DNA from: JAJFFW01 sp038531315
GTDB taxonomy: Bacteria; Pseudomonadota; Alphaproteobacteria; Caulobacterales; Parvularculaceae
Assembly: GCA_038531315.1 (NCBI GenBank)
Contig: JBCBBT010000014.1
Location: forward strand, 1 to 61,348
Length of the DNA stretch: 61,348 bases
Reading direction: 5' to 3'
Shown: one piece after another, positions 35,247-44,063 of the stretch
How positions within the stretch are numbered: the stretch's first letter is position 1
Layout of the letters: every line of letters begins with the position of its first letter
Translations under genes and position numbers: made by a program
Notes under the pieces: generated by a model
Databases searched by the model: none
The model's input: the letters and a program-made list of their open reading frames with translations, nothing else
Told to the model about the DNA's origin: nothing

Positions 35247-36015
35247 TTGACTCTTCTTATTGAACATCATGGCGCAGCATATAATTCTTATAGTTCAGTA
35301 GTTCGTGCACTTCTTTTTACTCTCCACTGTTCAACGCTATGCCTTGTTTTCCACTCGCAAAGGTGGAACGAAGGTTCTACCGAAATGAAGGTGCCCAGCT
35401 GAGGAAACCCCTACGGCGCACCCGGAAACATCATGGCGTGCGCGGTCATCAGAGGGTCGCCTGCACGCGCCATTGCAAAGAGCGACCGGATCATCGTGAC
35501 CGCATGCCTTACCCCGACGACCATAGCATCTGCGCTGAGAGTTGCGTTTGCATTCGCGCGTATAGAGGATCCGGCCATAGGCAGCCTTGATTGACGTCTT
35601 CTCCTGCTTGTTCGTCAGGCGGCGCAGCGGGTATTGATCTGGCTCAAGACGGCAAAAAAAGGGCCGATTTTGTCGAAGTGTCGCAGCACGGATTGTGACT
35701 CTGCGACGTCGTTCGCTTCTGCTTTAACAGTAGTGCGGCGCTGATCCTTAAAATACCACAATCATCCTGGTCGAAAGATAAAATAGAAACCTGTTTATGA
35801 AGACAATTAGGCTCTTGTTGTCCGCTTTTTGCTCATTATGCGAACGAACGCTTTTTTTCGCCCGTCTGCGTGAAAGCGAGTAAAGCCAATACGGGCGTCG
35901 TTGAAAGACAATGGCGCCACAATTTAAGGAAGGCGTTCACTCAGACAGCGGCAAGTCAAAATGTCTTCGTTCATTTTCGGACCATCGCAGCTTCTGGCGG
36001 CCACTGGAATTGGAT
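35247..36015. other. Gene-free, AT-richer stretch downstream of tRNA-Phe
   Basis: About 770 bp with no gene I can support. Composition is lower in GC than neighbouring genes, especially 35250-35400 and 35740-35900. A minus-strand frame around 35380-35720 is open but matches nothing I know and lacks a clear start. The location 3' of a tRNA gene is where integrated elements often leave remnants. No integrase or repeated tRNA 3' end is visible. Confidence 0.5.
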
Positions 36016-36945
36016 TTAGGCGCCGCCGTGACTATCAGGTTTGTCCTCTGCAACGATGCCTTTCGCGAAGAAATCAATCAAAAATTCCGTGAAGAGTTGT
36101 ACTTTCGCCGACAAGTGCCGTGACGGTGGATAGATCAATTGCAGCATATAGCTGGGCAATCCGTATTCGCGCAGAACGCCCACCAGATTGCCGGCGTTGA
36201 GTTCTCTCTGTACGGCATAACGCGGCAAAATGGCGACGCCGAGACCGCCGCAAACAGCTTCGCGGATTGCTTCCAGATTATCGGCGGAGAAAACCGGCCG
36301 GACCGGAATGGTGATCGGGCCATCGAGCCCGGTATAATGCCAAAATTGCGAATTGTTTGAACCCGGATAATGAAGCAGGGCATGGTCCCGCAAATCATGG
36401 GGGTGCCTCGGCAAATCGCGCGTTTCCAGGTAACGCGCCGCCGCGCAGGTAATGTACTCAACCGGCGTAATGCGATGATCGACGAGATGGGTTTCTTCGT
36501 CCGGTGTCGCAATGCGAATAACGCAATCAAATCCTTCTGCGATGGGATCGACGAGCCTTGTGTTTTGAACCAACTCGACCTCAAGCGCGGGATGACGCAC
36601 CATAAAGTCGATGATGATCTCTGAAAAATTGAGGGCGCCCAGCGAGAGCGGCGTCGAGATGCGCAGCCGTCCCGTCGCGTCTTTTCGCGACGCCGTCAAC
36701 ATCGTCTCCGCTTCAGCCAGATCTTCGAGGATCTGGCGCACCCGCTCGTAAAAGGCGCGTCCCTCGCTCGTCGCCGCAACGTGGCGGGTCGAACGGCTGA
36801 ACAACTGAACGCCCAATTCTTCTTCGAGTGCGATGACAAGCTTGTTCGTCTGTGAGCGGGATAATCCAATTGCGCGCGCCGCCGCGGCGAAACTGCCTTC
36901 TTCAACAACACTGGCGAACGCCCTGAGGCCTGCAAACTTATCCAT
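36016..36945 (-). CDS. LysR family transcriptional regulator
   Basis: 309 aa. The N-terminal winged helix-turn-helix is SFAAAARAIGLSRSQTNKLV (about 18-37), then the linker helix and a substrate-binding domain (about 90-290) of the CrgA/DmlR type, with GRLRISTP and GVAILPRYAV. LysR proteins bind a small co-inducer and usually control a divergent neighbour. Here the divergent gene is the propeller histidine kinase 214 bp away, so it may regulate it or itself. TTGC-N10-GCAA at 36997-37014 is a possible binding site. Confidence 0.88.
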   Translation of the reverse strand: MDKFAGLRAFASVVEEGSFAAAARAIGLSRSQTNKLVIALEEELGVQLFSRSTRHVAATSEGRAFYERVRQILEDLAEAETMLTASRKDATGRLRISTPLSLGALNFSEIIIDFMVRHPALEVELVQNTRLVDPIAEGFDCVIRIATPDEETHLVDHRITPVEYITCAAARYLETRDLPRHPHDLRDHALLHYPGSNNSQFWHYTGLDGPITIPVRPVFSADNLEAIREAVCGGLGVAILPRYAVQRELNAGNLVGVLREYGLPSYMLQLIYPPSRHLSAKVQLFTEFLIDFFAKGIVAEDKPDSHGGA

Positions 36946-37118
36946 GACCGCGCATTTGTCGCTTTTTGCGATACCAATGAGAGTATTGATATTTTATTGC
37001 ATCATTTTACGCAACAATTTCTGACGACTCTATCAACAATCGCAATGCCTGAGCGCATAAATCGTGGAATAGGCTTGCTCTAAAAACGATCTGGCCCAAA
37101 GAATTGACGTCATATATT

Positions 37119-37135
37119 GTCTCCCTTTGGGAGAC
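37119..37135. promoter_or_regulatory. 17-bp palindrome upstream of the histidine kinase
   Basis: GTCTCCC-TTT-GGGAGAC is a perfect inverted repeat with 7-bp arms, 24 bp before the kinase ATG. It overlaps the region where a promoter or leader would lie. It could be an operator, perhaps for the linked response regulator or the LysR protein, or a small leader hairpin. Confidence 0.45.
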
Positions 37136-37159
37136 GATCGTCGACAGCAAATACTCAAC

Positions 37160-40100
37160 ATGCGCGCAACCACCAAAGAAGTCAGTCTCTCGGTTTTCTT
37201 CTGCTTTTGGGCCGCATTCGCTTCGCCGGCGGACGCAACAGCGCCGACCGAGCCCTGCGTGCCCGCCTGGAACGCCTTCGCAGGGTCATCTGAATTATCG
37301 AGTACGATTTCAGCTTCCGCGCGCGCGGCGGACGGGTTCATCTATTTGGGCGGCAGAGATGGTCTTTATCGGATCGAAGGCGGGGCCGTTCGCCACTGGG
37401 CGCCGAACTTTGCCGATCCGGGCGCCCTCCCCGCGGGCCGGGTCCAGGCGTTGGTCAACGACGGTCGTTATTTATGGGTGGGAACCGCTGCAGGACTCGT
37501 TCGGTTTGATCCGTCAACAGAACGCTTGGATCGTGTCGACATTCTCAAAGGCGGCGGCCGCCAGCCGTCTATCACCGCATTGCATATGTCAGCGACGCAG
37601 GGATTGATCGTTGGCGCAATGCAAGGCCTTTGGGTTCGCGATAATCGGGAGCTATCCGACGAAAACGCTTTTGTTCAGATTGGCGGCTCAGACCTTGGTG
37701 AAATCAACAGCATCGCGGCGACTGGCGACGTCCTGCTTGTCGCGAGCGAGCGCGGATTGTTCCGGCTCGACGCACCCTCGCAGCTTACGGAATTAGCGAC
37801 GGACTTGATTGACGGCCCCATCCTCGACATGCAGCCGGGTCCGAATAGGGCGATGTGGCTGATCACCGCGACCACACTACTCCGGTTTTCAGGCAACGAT
37901 AACGATCCATGGCTCAGATACGACCGTCAGTCTTTGCCCGGCCTACCACCGTCGGATTTTCAGGCGCTCGGCATGGACGCATCGTCGAGCCTGTGGATCG
38001 GGTCAGCAAGGGATCTGGCGCGATGGACGCCCGATACGCCCCACCCCGTTTTGTGCCGACGCAGTATCGACGGCGGCGACCCCGACCGGGATTTGTCGAT
38101 TGCGCATCTGTCGGGCGATCTCGGGCCTTATATGTTTATCGGAACGTCGGGCCGCGGCGCCGCCTACGCCCCAATCGATACCGGCATTCGGCGCATCGCG
38201 CCCGGCGAACGCGCCAACCCGGGACTGCCGGAAAACTCAATCTGGAGCACTGCGCTCACCACATCCGGTCAACTTTTCCTTGGCGCCTCGAGCGGGCTTT
38301 ATGTGGAACGCACGCCGAACGCCGGCGCCTTCGATCCGATTGGTCCGGACGTTTTGGGCGCTTTGCGCATCTATGCGGTCACCGAAACACAGGGCGGCGA
38401 AATATGGATTGGAACCAATAGCGGTGCGTTCGTTTATTCGGGTGAAGAGTTGCGCACGGTTCAGCTGATCACTGATGTCGACGGCGCGCCTGTTTCGCCG
38501 ACAGTTTTCACGATTAGACAGTACCGGGATAAAATTTTACTCGGAACCGAAAGCGGGCTTCTGGCGCTTGACAAGGAGACGCACATACTTGTCAGTTTCT
38601 TCAGAACTGACCCCGCCCATTTCGGCGCTGCGTCGGGCGCCATCGTCGATATTCCGGCGAACCGTATCTGGAGCCTTGATGTAAGAGACGACATCGTATT
38701 CGCCGCTGGCGACGACGCGGCCTTTGCGCTGGATTTGGAAAAGCCCCGCGTCCTGGCGTCGACCATCGCAGCCACTGAGGCCGGCGCATTCATTGTCGGC
38801 CGGATTTTCTCGATCGTGCAAACATCGCAGAACAAGATCCTGCTCGGCGCCGATGCCGGGCTGATCGAGACAACGCCAGATTTCGCGCGCTTTCGCACAA
38901 TACCGGAAATAAACGGGCTATCGTTGAATTCCGTCATGAGCACAGGGCGAAGCGATGACGGCGCAACCTGGATCGGGGTCGCCGGCAACGGGCTCTTTCG
39001 TCAGTCGCCTGAGACCGGACAGTGGACCCACTTCACACAAGCTGCGGGATTGATCACAAACGGCGTCAGTCAGCTCGGCCTTTCGTTCAGCGCCGACGGC
39101 GCCGTTATCGTCTCGAATGCGACAGGCGTTTCGATCATCCGCGATAGCCAGAGGGCGACGCCGTGGGAGCGCCGCCTGCAACCAACGCTTCATGCATTCG
39201 ACCGATCGAGCGGCCGGCTTATCGATCCAAGCCAAAAGCTCGTCATCGGCCCGCAAAAGCGCGACCTGAGGCTGCACTTCATGGTCGATGAATTACTCGA
39301 ACCCGATCGATACCGGGTCGATTATCGTTTCGGCGATGAGACGCGGCCGTACACGACTGATACGCTTCCTATTGGCGAAGACATCTCTTTTGCGAGCTTA
39401 TCGCCGGGCGGCTACGTGTTCGAAGCGACGCTCGCGTCTAGCGCCGGTTCAAACGGGCCCCGCCTGCGTTTTGAGGTGGACGTTTTGCCTTACTGGTGGG
39501 AGCGGGAAATCACCCACCTTCTTATCTTTTTTCTCGGTTTAGGCGCCGCTTTTGGACTTTTTGTGAGCCGCACAAGAGCGATCAAACGGCGCTATGAGCT
39601 GATCGCCGATGAACGAAAGCGTATCGCACAGGATCTCCATGATACGTCCTTGCAAGATATACTTGGTGCCCGGATGATCAGCCGCTCGCTTATCAATGAC
39701 CAAATCAATGACGGGGCGCGGCAAAAAGCGGACAAAGTCCTGGAACTCCTCGAAACAGCGACGACGTCAGTTCGCACAAGCGTCCAGGAAGTCAGCGGCC
39801 TCAACACATACTCATCCCTTTCAGACGCCGTCAGAGCATGCGAGCCGCCGGCAAAATTTGGTCAGAATATTGCAATTTCGCTTTTCGAGGATGGAAAGAA
39901 ATGGAACATGGGCGACCAGCGCCGTTTCTTTATTTCCCGTATTATTCAGGAAGCCGTCAACAATGCCTGCAAGCATGCACGGCCGACGCAAATCCAGATT
40001 ACCCTGCGGTGGTCGTGGCGGCGGCTGGTCGCCGTTGTAGAAGATGACGGGGATGGGTTTGCACCCGAAGAGCTCTCGGATCAGGCCGGTTTCGGCATCG

Positions 40101-40207
40101 GCGCCATGAAGCGCATGGCGAAAGCGGCGAAAGCGGAATTCAGAATTGAATCCACTAAGGGGCGCGGCGCCTGCGTCCATCTGAAAGCGTCGCGATATTT
40201 TATCTAA
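37160..40207 (+). CDS. Propeller-type sensor histidine kinase (Reg_prop, Y_Y_Y, HisKA_3)
   Basis: 1015 aa. Signal peptide about 1-25 (ASPADA). About 650 periplasmic residues contain two-component propeller repeats (for example LWVGTAAGLVRFD, IWIGTNSGAFVY, TWIGVAGNGLF) and a Y_Y_Y domain (YRVDYRF to YVFEATLASS). A TM helix lies near 785-800 (THLLIFFLGLGAAFGLFV). The NarX-type dimerisation box RIAQDLHDTSLQD has phosphoacceptor His827. The ATPase domain has QEAVNNACKHA and DDGDGF. Such sensors often detect poly- or oligosaccharides in the periplasm. I start at ATG 37160, because the TTG at 37127 spoils the signal peptide. A NarL-type regulator follows by 87 bp. Confidence 0.9.
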   Translation: MRATTKEVSLSVFFCFWAAFASPADATAPTEPCVPAWNAFAGSSELSSTISASARAADGFIYLGGRDGLYRIEGGAVRHWAPNFADPGALPAGRVQALVNDGRYLWVGTAAGLVRFDPSTERLDRVDILKGGGRQPSITALHMSATQGLIVGAMQGLWVRDNRELSDENAFVQIGGSDLGEINSIAATGDVLLVASERGLFRLDAPSQLTELATDLIDGPILDMQPGPNRAMWLITATTLLRFSGNDNDPWLRYDRQSLPGLPPSDFQALGMDASSSLWIGSARDLARWTPDTPHPVLCRRSIDGGDPDRDLSIAHLSGDLGPYMFIGTSGRGAAYAPIDTGIRRIAPGERANPGLPENSIWSTALTTSGQLFLGASSGLYVERTPNAGAFDPIGPDVLGALRIYAVTETQGGEIWIGTNSGAFVYSGEELRTVQLITDVDGAPVSPTVFTIRQYRDKILLGTESGLLALDKETHILVSFFRTDPAHFGAASGAIVDIPANRIWSLDVRDDIVFAAGDDAAFALDLEKPRVLASTIAATEAGAFIVGRIFSIVQTSQNKILLGADAGLIETTPDFARFRTIPEINGLSLNSVMSTGRSDDGATWIGVAGNGLFRQSPETGQWTHFTQAAGLITNGVSQLGLSFSADGAVIVSNATGVSIIRDSQRATPWERRLQPTLHAFDRSSGRLIDPSQKLVIGPQKRDLRLHFMVDELLEPDRYRVDYRFGDETRPYTTDTLPIGEDISFASLSPGGYVFEATLASSAGSNGPRLRFEVDVLPYWWEREITHLLIFFLGLGAAFGLFVSRTRAIKRRYELIADERKRIAQDLHDTSLQDILGARMISRSLINDQINDGARQKADKVLELLETATTSVRTSVQEVSGLNTYSSLSDAVRACEPPAKFGQNIAISLFEDGKKWNMGDQRRFFISRIIQEAVNNACKHARPTQIQITLRWSWRRLVAVVEDDGDGFAPEELSDQAGFGIGAMKRMAKAAKAEFRIESTKGRGACVHLKASRYFI

Positions 40208-40294
40208 TGCAGGTTCTGACCTAGCCGAAAGTTTGGTGAGCGCCCTCAGCTTATCGACTAGTGACATGGACCGCATAACCATCAAGATGAAATT

Positions 40295-40933
40295 ATGTCC
40301 CGCGCCAGTTCGAGAACGATTTCGGTCCTAATTGCAGACGACCATCCTGTTGTCCGCCAGGGATTAGCCGCCGTTTTTGGTGACGCAGACGGTTTTGAGT
40401 GCGTTGGCGAGGCTGGCGGTGTTGAAGAAGCCATCGACGCATGGCGCCAGCTGACCCCGGATGTCGGTGTCTTTGACCTTCGAATGCCCGACGGGGACGC
40501 CGTCAGCGCGATTACCCGAATTCGCAAGCTCGATAACGCCGCGCGCATCCTCGTCGTCAGTTCATTTGACGGCGAAGAGGAAGTCTACCGCGTCATGAAA
40601 GCCGGTGCGAAGGGTTATCTTTTGAAGGACAGCGAACCCCAAGCCATTTTAAACGCCGTGAAAGCCATTAGCGCCGGACAACGCCATCTCCCGCCCGTGC
40701 TCGCCGGCAAACTCGCCGATCGCGTCACCTCAATCGAATTATCGAAACGGGAAACTGAAATCCTTGAACTCGCCGCAAGCGGCCAGTCAAACGCCGCCAT
40801 TGCAAAATCACTTGGCGTCTCCGGTTCAACGGTTAAGTTTCATCTGAACAACACCTATTCAAAACTCGATGTCTCGTCCCGGACGGCGGCGATCTCACTC
40901 GCCGTCAAGCGCGGCATTATCTCAATGGAATAA
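40295..40933 (+). CDS. NarL/FixJ-type response regulator
   Basis: 212 aa. The receiver domain has IADDHPVV (acidic pocket), phospho-acceptor Asp61 in VFDLRMPDG, the conserved Ser/Thr in VVSSF and Lys in GYLLKD. The C-terminal LuxR-type helix-turn-helix reads LSKRETEILELAASGQSNAA and IAKSLGVSGSTVKFHLNN. It pairs naturally with the HisKA_3 kinase just upstream. Its targets are unknown; the MipA-like gene downstream and the 17-bp palindrome before the kinase are the nearest candidates. Confidence 0.92.
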   Translation: MSRASSRTISVLIADDHPVVRQGLAAVFGDADGFECVGEAGGVEEAIDAWRQLTPDVGVFDLRMPDGDAVSAITRIRKLDNAARILVVSSFDGEEEVYRVMKAGAKGYLLKDSEPQAILNAVKAISAGQRHLPPVLAGKLADRVTSIELSKRETEILELAASGQSNAAIAKSLGVSGSTVKFHLNNTYSKLDVSSRTAAISLAVKRGIISME

Positions 40934-41003
40934 CCTGTCCAGCGCGCGTGTAATTTGCCTCATGCATCATCGGCAATAAGCAACGACGTTTTAGCCCGAC
41001 TTT

Positions 41004-41029
41004 CAGACCTGATCTTATGATCAGGTTTG
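41004..41029. promoter_or_regulatory. Long hairpin between response regulator and MipA-like gene
   Basis: ACCTGATC (41007-41014) pairs perfectly with GATCAGGT (41019-41026) around TTAT. In RNA it extends to 11 bp with one G-U pair. No T-run follows, so it is not a classical terminator. It lies 82 bp before the next ATG, and could act as operator, leader element or factor-dependent terminator. Confidence 0.5.
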
Positions 41030-41110
41030 AGCCGTCCGATCGGTCATTCTGCCCGCGCTCTTGAGTTTTTATCACCCATTTACTCTGTCTCAGGAACAAA
41101 GGAAACGGGC

Positions 41111-42028
41111 ATGTCTCGCTACAGTATCAAACCGATTTTGACTTCTATCTTTCACATGGGCCAACCGGTCCGGGGATTGGCGGCCCTCGCGACAAGGTTT
41201 GAATTTCTAAAAGACCTCGGCATAAAATCGCGAGGGGCGCTCCTTGTCGTGATCATCGCTGTATACGGCGTTGCTTTTCTTGTAACGCCTGCGCAGGCGC
41301 AGGAGACACAGGCGCGACCCAATACGCTTTCATTTGGCGTCGGCGTCACGCCGGAGTTTGACGGTTCCGACGATTTTCGCGTCATTCCGCTAATCGCCGG
41401 AAGGTATTCAGCTTTCGGCGTCACGATCGATTCGACGGGCAATGGCGTCAATGTCGATTTGCTCTCGCATCCAACCTGGCGTGCTGGACCGTCCGTCGGA
41501 TTTTCGCTTGCGCGCAACGACAATAGCGATAACGCGATCATCCGCGCCCTCCCCGGCGTCGATACGTCTATCGAGATCGGCGGCTTCATTGGGTTTGAAA
41601 CTCCTGTCGGCGGCCTGCCCCAGGGCGTGATCGCCGCCGATATCACCGCGCGTCAGGACGTCGCCGGCGGCCACGACGGTTTCCTCGTTTCAGCCAACGT
41701 CGCCTATATGTTTGCCGCCACAGACCGCCTCCGACTTTCATTGGGCGGCGGAGCGACTTTCGCAAATCAGGATTATTTTGACGCCTTCTTTTCTGTCTCG
41801 CCGGCGGCTGCGGCGGCGTCGGGTTTGAACACCTTCGACGCCGATGCCGGCCTGAAAGATGTCGGCGCCAATGTCACGGCGTTCTGGTCCCTGTCGCCAA
41901 GGCTCGGCCTCTTTGTCACTGGCGGTTACAGGCGTTTGCTGCGGGATGCGGCGGACAGCCCGATTGTCACATTCGCCGGCGACGCCGATCAGGTGACGGC
42001 GGGCGGCGGGCTCTCGGTCACTTTCTGA
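41111..42028 (+). CDS. MipA/OmpV family outer-membrane protein
   Basis: 305 aa. The barrel part (from about residue 70) has the MipA pattern: SFGVGVTPEFDGSDDFRVIP near the start, GPSVGFSLARNDNSDN in the middle and a final strand GGLSVTF ending in Phe. It is unusual that about 45 residues precede the hydrophobic core ALLVVIIAVYGVAFLV of the signal peptide (cleavage near AQA-QE at about 65). ATG 41126 or later starts do not fix this fully. MipA proteins are linked to murein scaffolding or efflux-like stress roles. Likely under the upstream two-component pair. Confidence 0.78.
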   Translation: MSRYSIKPILTSIFHMGQPVRGLAALATRFEFLKDLGIKSRGALLVVIIAVYGVAFLVTPAQAQETQARPNTLSFGVGVTPEFDGSDDFRVIPLIAGRYSAFGVTIDSTGNGVNVDLLSHPTWRAGPSVGFSLARNDNSDNAIIRALPGVDTSIEIGGFIGFETPVGGLPQGVIAADITARQDVAGGHDGFLVSANVAYMFAATDRLRLSLGGGATFANQDYFDAFFSVSPAAAAASGLNTFDADAGLKDVGANVTAFWSLSPRLGLFVTGGYRRLLRDAADSPIVTFAGDADQVTAGGGLSVTF

Positions 42029-42048
42029 CCGATCGTTAGGCGAAAAGA

Positions 42049-42077
42049 AAAAAGGCTCCATACGGAGCCTTTTTTTG
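42049..42077. terminator. Bidirectional rho-independent terminator
   Basis: AAGGCTCC pairs with GGAGCCTT around ATAC, preceded by an A-run and followed by T7. It lies between the MipA-like gene (plus strand) and the TetR gene (minus strand), so it can stop both. Confidence 0.9.
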
Positions 42078-42120
42078 CTGAATAACCCTTAGCGGTCCGG
42101 CAATGATCAGCCAGCGATAG

Positions 42121-42729
42121 TCAACGCCTGGCGGCGTTTTTGCCGAGCCCGGTCAGAATGAAATCGATCAAAATGTCAACGTCGCCGGCGTCGGGCTCTC
42201 CCACCATTTCAACAATGTTGACGGGATGAAAAACCCGCGTCAGCGACATATGGATCGCCGCCGTCGCCTGCTCGGGGTCGGACACGGTAAATTCGCCGAC
42301 GGCGCAGCCTTCTTCGATGATCTTGGCGACCATGTCGCGCAATTCCTGCCGGTATTCGCGCACCACTTCCCACTTTTCTTCCGCCGCTGCGGAAAGCGTT
42401 TCAAACACGCGTTTATTGTGCTGAAAACTTTCCAGGGTGCTCTGATTGATAGTTTTGACAAATGTCCTCAACTTCCGCGCGGGGCTGCGGTGTTTGCCGA
42501 CAGCTTCGCGCGCGTCTGAGAGCATTTCCTCCATCATTACACTCGCAATCGCCTGATTAACGGCCGATTTCGTCCCGAAATGCTTATGCACAAGCGCCGG
42601 GCTGAACCCGCAAGCCTTCGCGATATCGCCCATCGTGGTCTTCCGATAACCAATATCGCTGAAAAGCGTATACGCCTCATCGAGGATGAGTTGACGGGTT
42701 TCTGCTTCACTGAGGGCGGTCCTGGGCAA
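42121..42729 (-). CDS. TetR/AcrR family repressor of the RND operon
   Basis: 202 aa. The N-terminal helix-turn-helix is TMGDIAKACGFSPALVHKHF (about 31-50). The rest is an all-helical ligand-binding domain. It is divergent from the efflux operon with 131 bp between, holding two palindromes. By family and position it should repress the pump genes and itself until a ligand binds. The ligand is unknown. Confidence 0.88.
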   Translation of the reverse strand: MPRTALSEAETRQLILDEAYTLFSDIGYRKTTMGDIAKACGFSPALVHKHFGTKSAVNQAIASVMMEEMLSDAREAVGKHRSPARKLRTFVKTINQSTLESFQHNKRVFETLSAAAEEKWEVVREYRQELRDMVAKIIEEGCAVGEFTVSDPEQATAAIHMSLTRVFHPVNIVEMVGEPDAGDVDILIDFILTGLGKNAARR

Positions 42730-42773
42730 CGTCGTCGTTCCTTCAAAAAAAACTCAAACCAAAACTTTGATTT

Positions 42774-42828
42774 CACCGTACATGGTGTTATGTGAGAAAA
42801 AATGAATATCCTCACAACATATTTGTGA
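42774..42828. promoter_or_regulatory. Candidate TetR operators in the tetR-RND intergenic region
   Basis: TCACAACATATTTGTGA (42812-42828) has perfect 6-bp arms TCACAA/TTGTGA. CACCGTACATGGTG (42774-42787) has 4-bp arms around an imperfectly symmetric core. Both lie between the divergent starts, the expected place for repressor binding. Confidence 0.5.
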
Positions 42829-42860
42829 CCGCACTATGAAAGGCAACGGGGCGATCGGCA

Positions 42861-44063
42861 ATGGCAAATTCAATGATCGAGGCCGGAAAATGGCTGGTAA
42901 AGAGAACGGTATGGATCGCAGTATTGGCGATACTGGTGATCGGATCGGCGTTGCTGGGACGCAACATGCTGTCCATGAATGCGGTCGCACAGGTCAGCGA
43001 GACCAAGCTGCCGGTTTCAACGGTCCGGATTGCCTTGCAGGACAGCTATTTCGCATCGCGCCGGTTTCCGGGGCGGATTAACGCCGCGCAGGTGTCCGAT
43101 GTTGGTTTCCAGGTGGGCGGGGAAATCGCGGAAGTCCTTGTCGAGGTTGGAGACCGCGTAGAAGAAGGCCAGGACCTGGCGCGCCTCAACCCCGAACGTC
43201 TCTCACTGCGATTGCGTGAACTTGAAGCCGCCCGCGCTGAGGCCAATGCGTCACTGCGCAGAGCCGAGGCGACCCTTCAACGGACGCAGGATCTGGCTGA
43301 CGACGGCTTTGCGACCCAACAAGATCTCGATAACGCTGTCGCCGAACGCGACTCACTCCGAGCCCGCGTTCGCCAGCTAACCCGCAGCATCGAAAACGCG
43401 CAAGTCGATCTGTCGGACGCGAGCCTGAAGGCGCCTTTTAGCGGCACGATAGTCGGCCGCTACCTCGACGCCGGCGTCACGGTCTCGGCTGGCGAGCCGG
43501 TGGTGCGGCTTAACGAGCAGGGAAGTCTCGAAGCGTTTATCGGCGTACCAGCGCGTTTTGCTCGGAATATCGCGATTGGCGACCAATTCGAGGTGACGGC
43601 GAAGGAGCTGCGCGCCACTGCGAAAGTCAAAGGCATCGGCGACGAAGTGGACCTCGCGACGCAAACCGTCGCGATCCGTCTGGAGATCAATGAGGACCCC
43701 GGCTTTATTCCCGGCGGGCTTGTTCGCCTCGAACTTGAAGAAGAACGACGCAATCGCGGCGCCTGGGCCCCTGCTCTGTCGCTTACCGAGAGCTATCGCG
43801 GCCTATGGTCGGTCTATGTCGTCACGGACATAGAAGACAATGAAGGCGTTATCGCGCGCAAAGATGTCGAGATACTTCATATCGGCAACAAACGAATTTT
43901 CATTCGCGGAACAATTGAGGATGGCGACGAAGTCGTGGCCGCAGCCCCGTTCCGCTTTGTGCCCGGCCAGAAGGTCCGGATCGTCAAGAGAACGGATATG
44001 GCGAGCCTGAGCGATGGCGCACTCGCGCGTCTGTCGCAGACCATTGAAGGGGTGCAGCAATGA
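42861..44063 (+). CDS. RND efflux periplasmic adaptor (membrane-fusion protein)
   Basis: 400 aa. N-terminal anchor about 12-34 (VWIAVLAILVIGSALLG), then the lipoyl/hairpin arrangement: GFQVGGEIAEVLVEVGD, a coiled-coil hairpin at about 110-175, LKAPFSGTIVGRYLDAG, and beta-barrel domains. It links the inner-membrane pump to the TolC-like channel. The stop overlaps the permease start by 4 bp. Confidence 0.9.
   Translation: MANSMIEAGKWLVKRTVWIAVLAILVIGSALLGRNMLSMNAVAQVSETKLPVSTVRIALQDSYFASRRFPGRINAAQVSDVGFQVGGEIAEVLVEVGDRVEEGQDLARLNPERLSLRLRELEAARAEANASLRRAEATLQRTQDLADDGFATQQDLDNAVAERDSLRARVRQLTRSIENAQVDLSDASLKAPFSGTIVGRYLDAGVTVSAGEPVVRLNEQGSLEAFIGVPARFARNIAIGDQFEVTAKELRATAKVKGIGDEVDLATQTVAIRLEINEDPGFIPGGLVRLELEEERRNRGAWAPALSLTESYRGLWSVYVVTDIEDNEGVIARKDVEILHIGNKRIFIRGTIEDGDEVVAAAPFRFVPGQKVRIVKRTDMASLSDGALARLSQTIEGVQQ

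Noticed and set aside
35580..35720. Possible transposase remnant near 35.6 kb
   Set aside because: Translation in all frames gives no DDE or tyrosine-recombinase motif, and no terminal inverted repeats were found.
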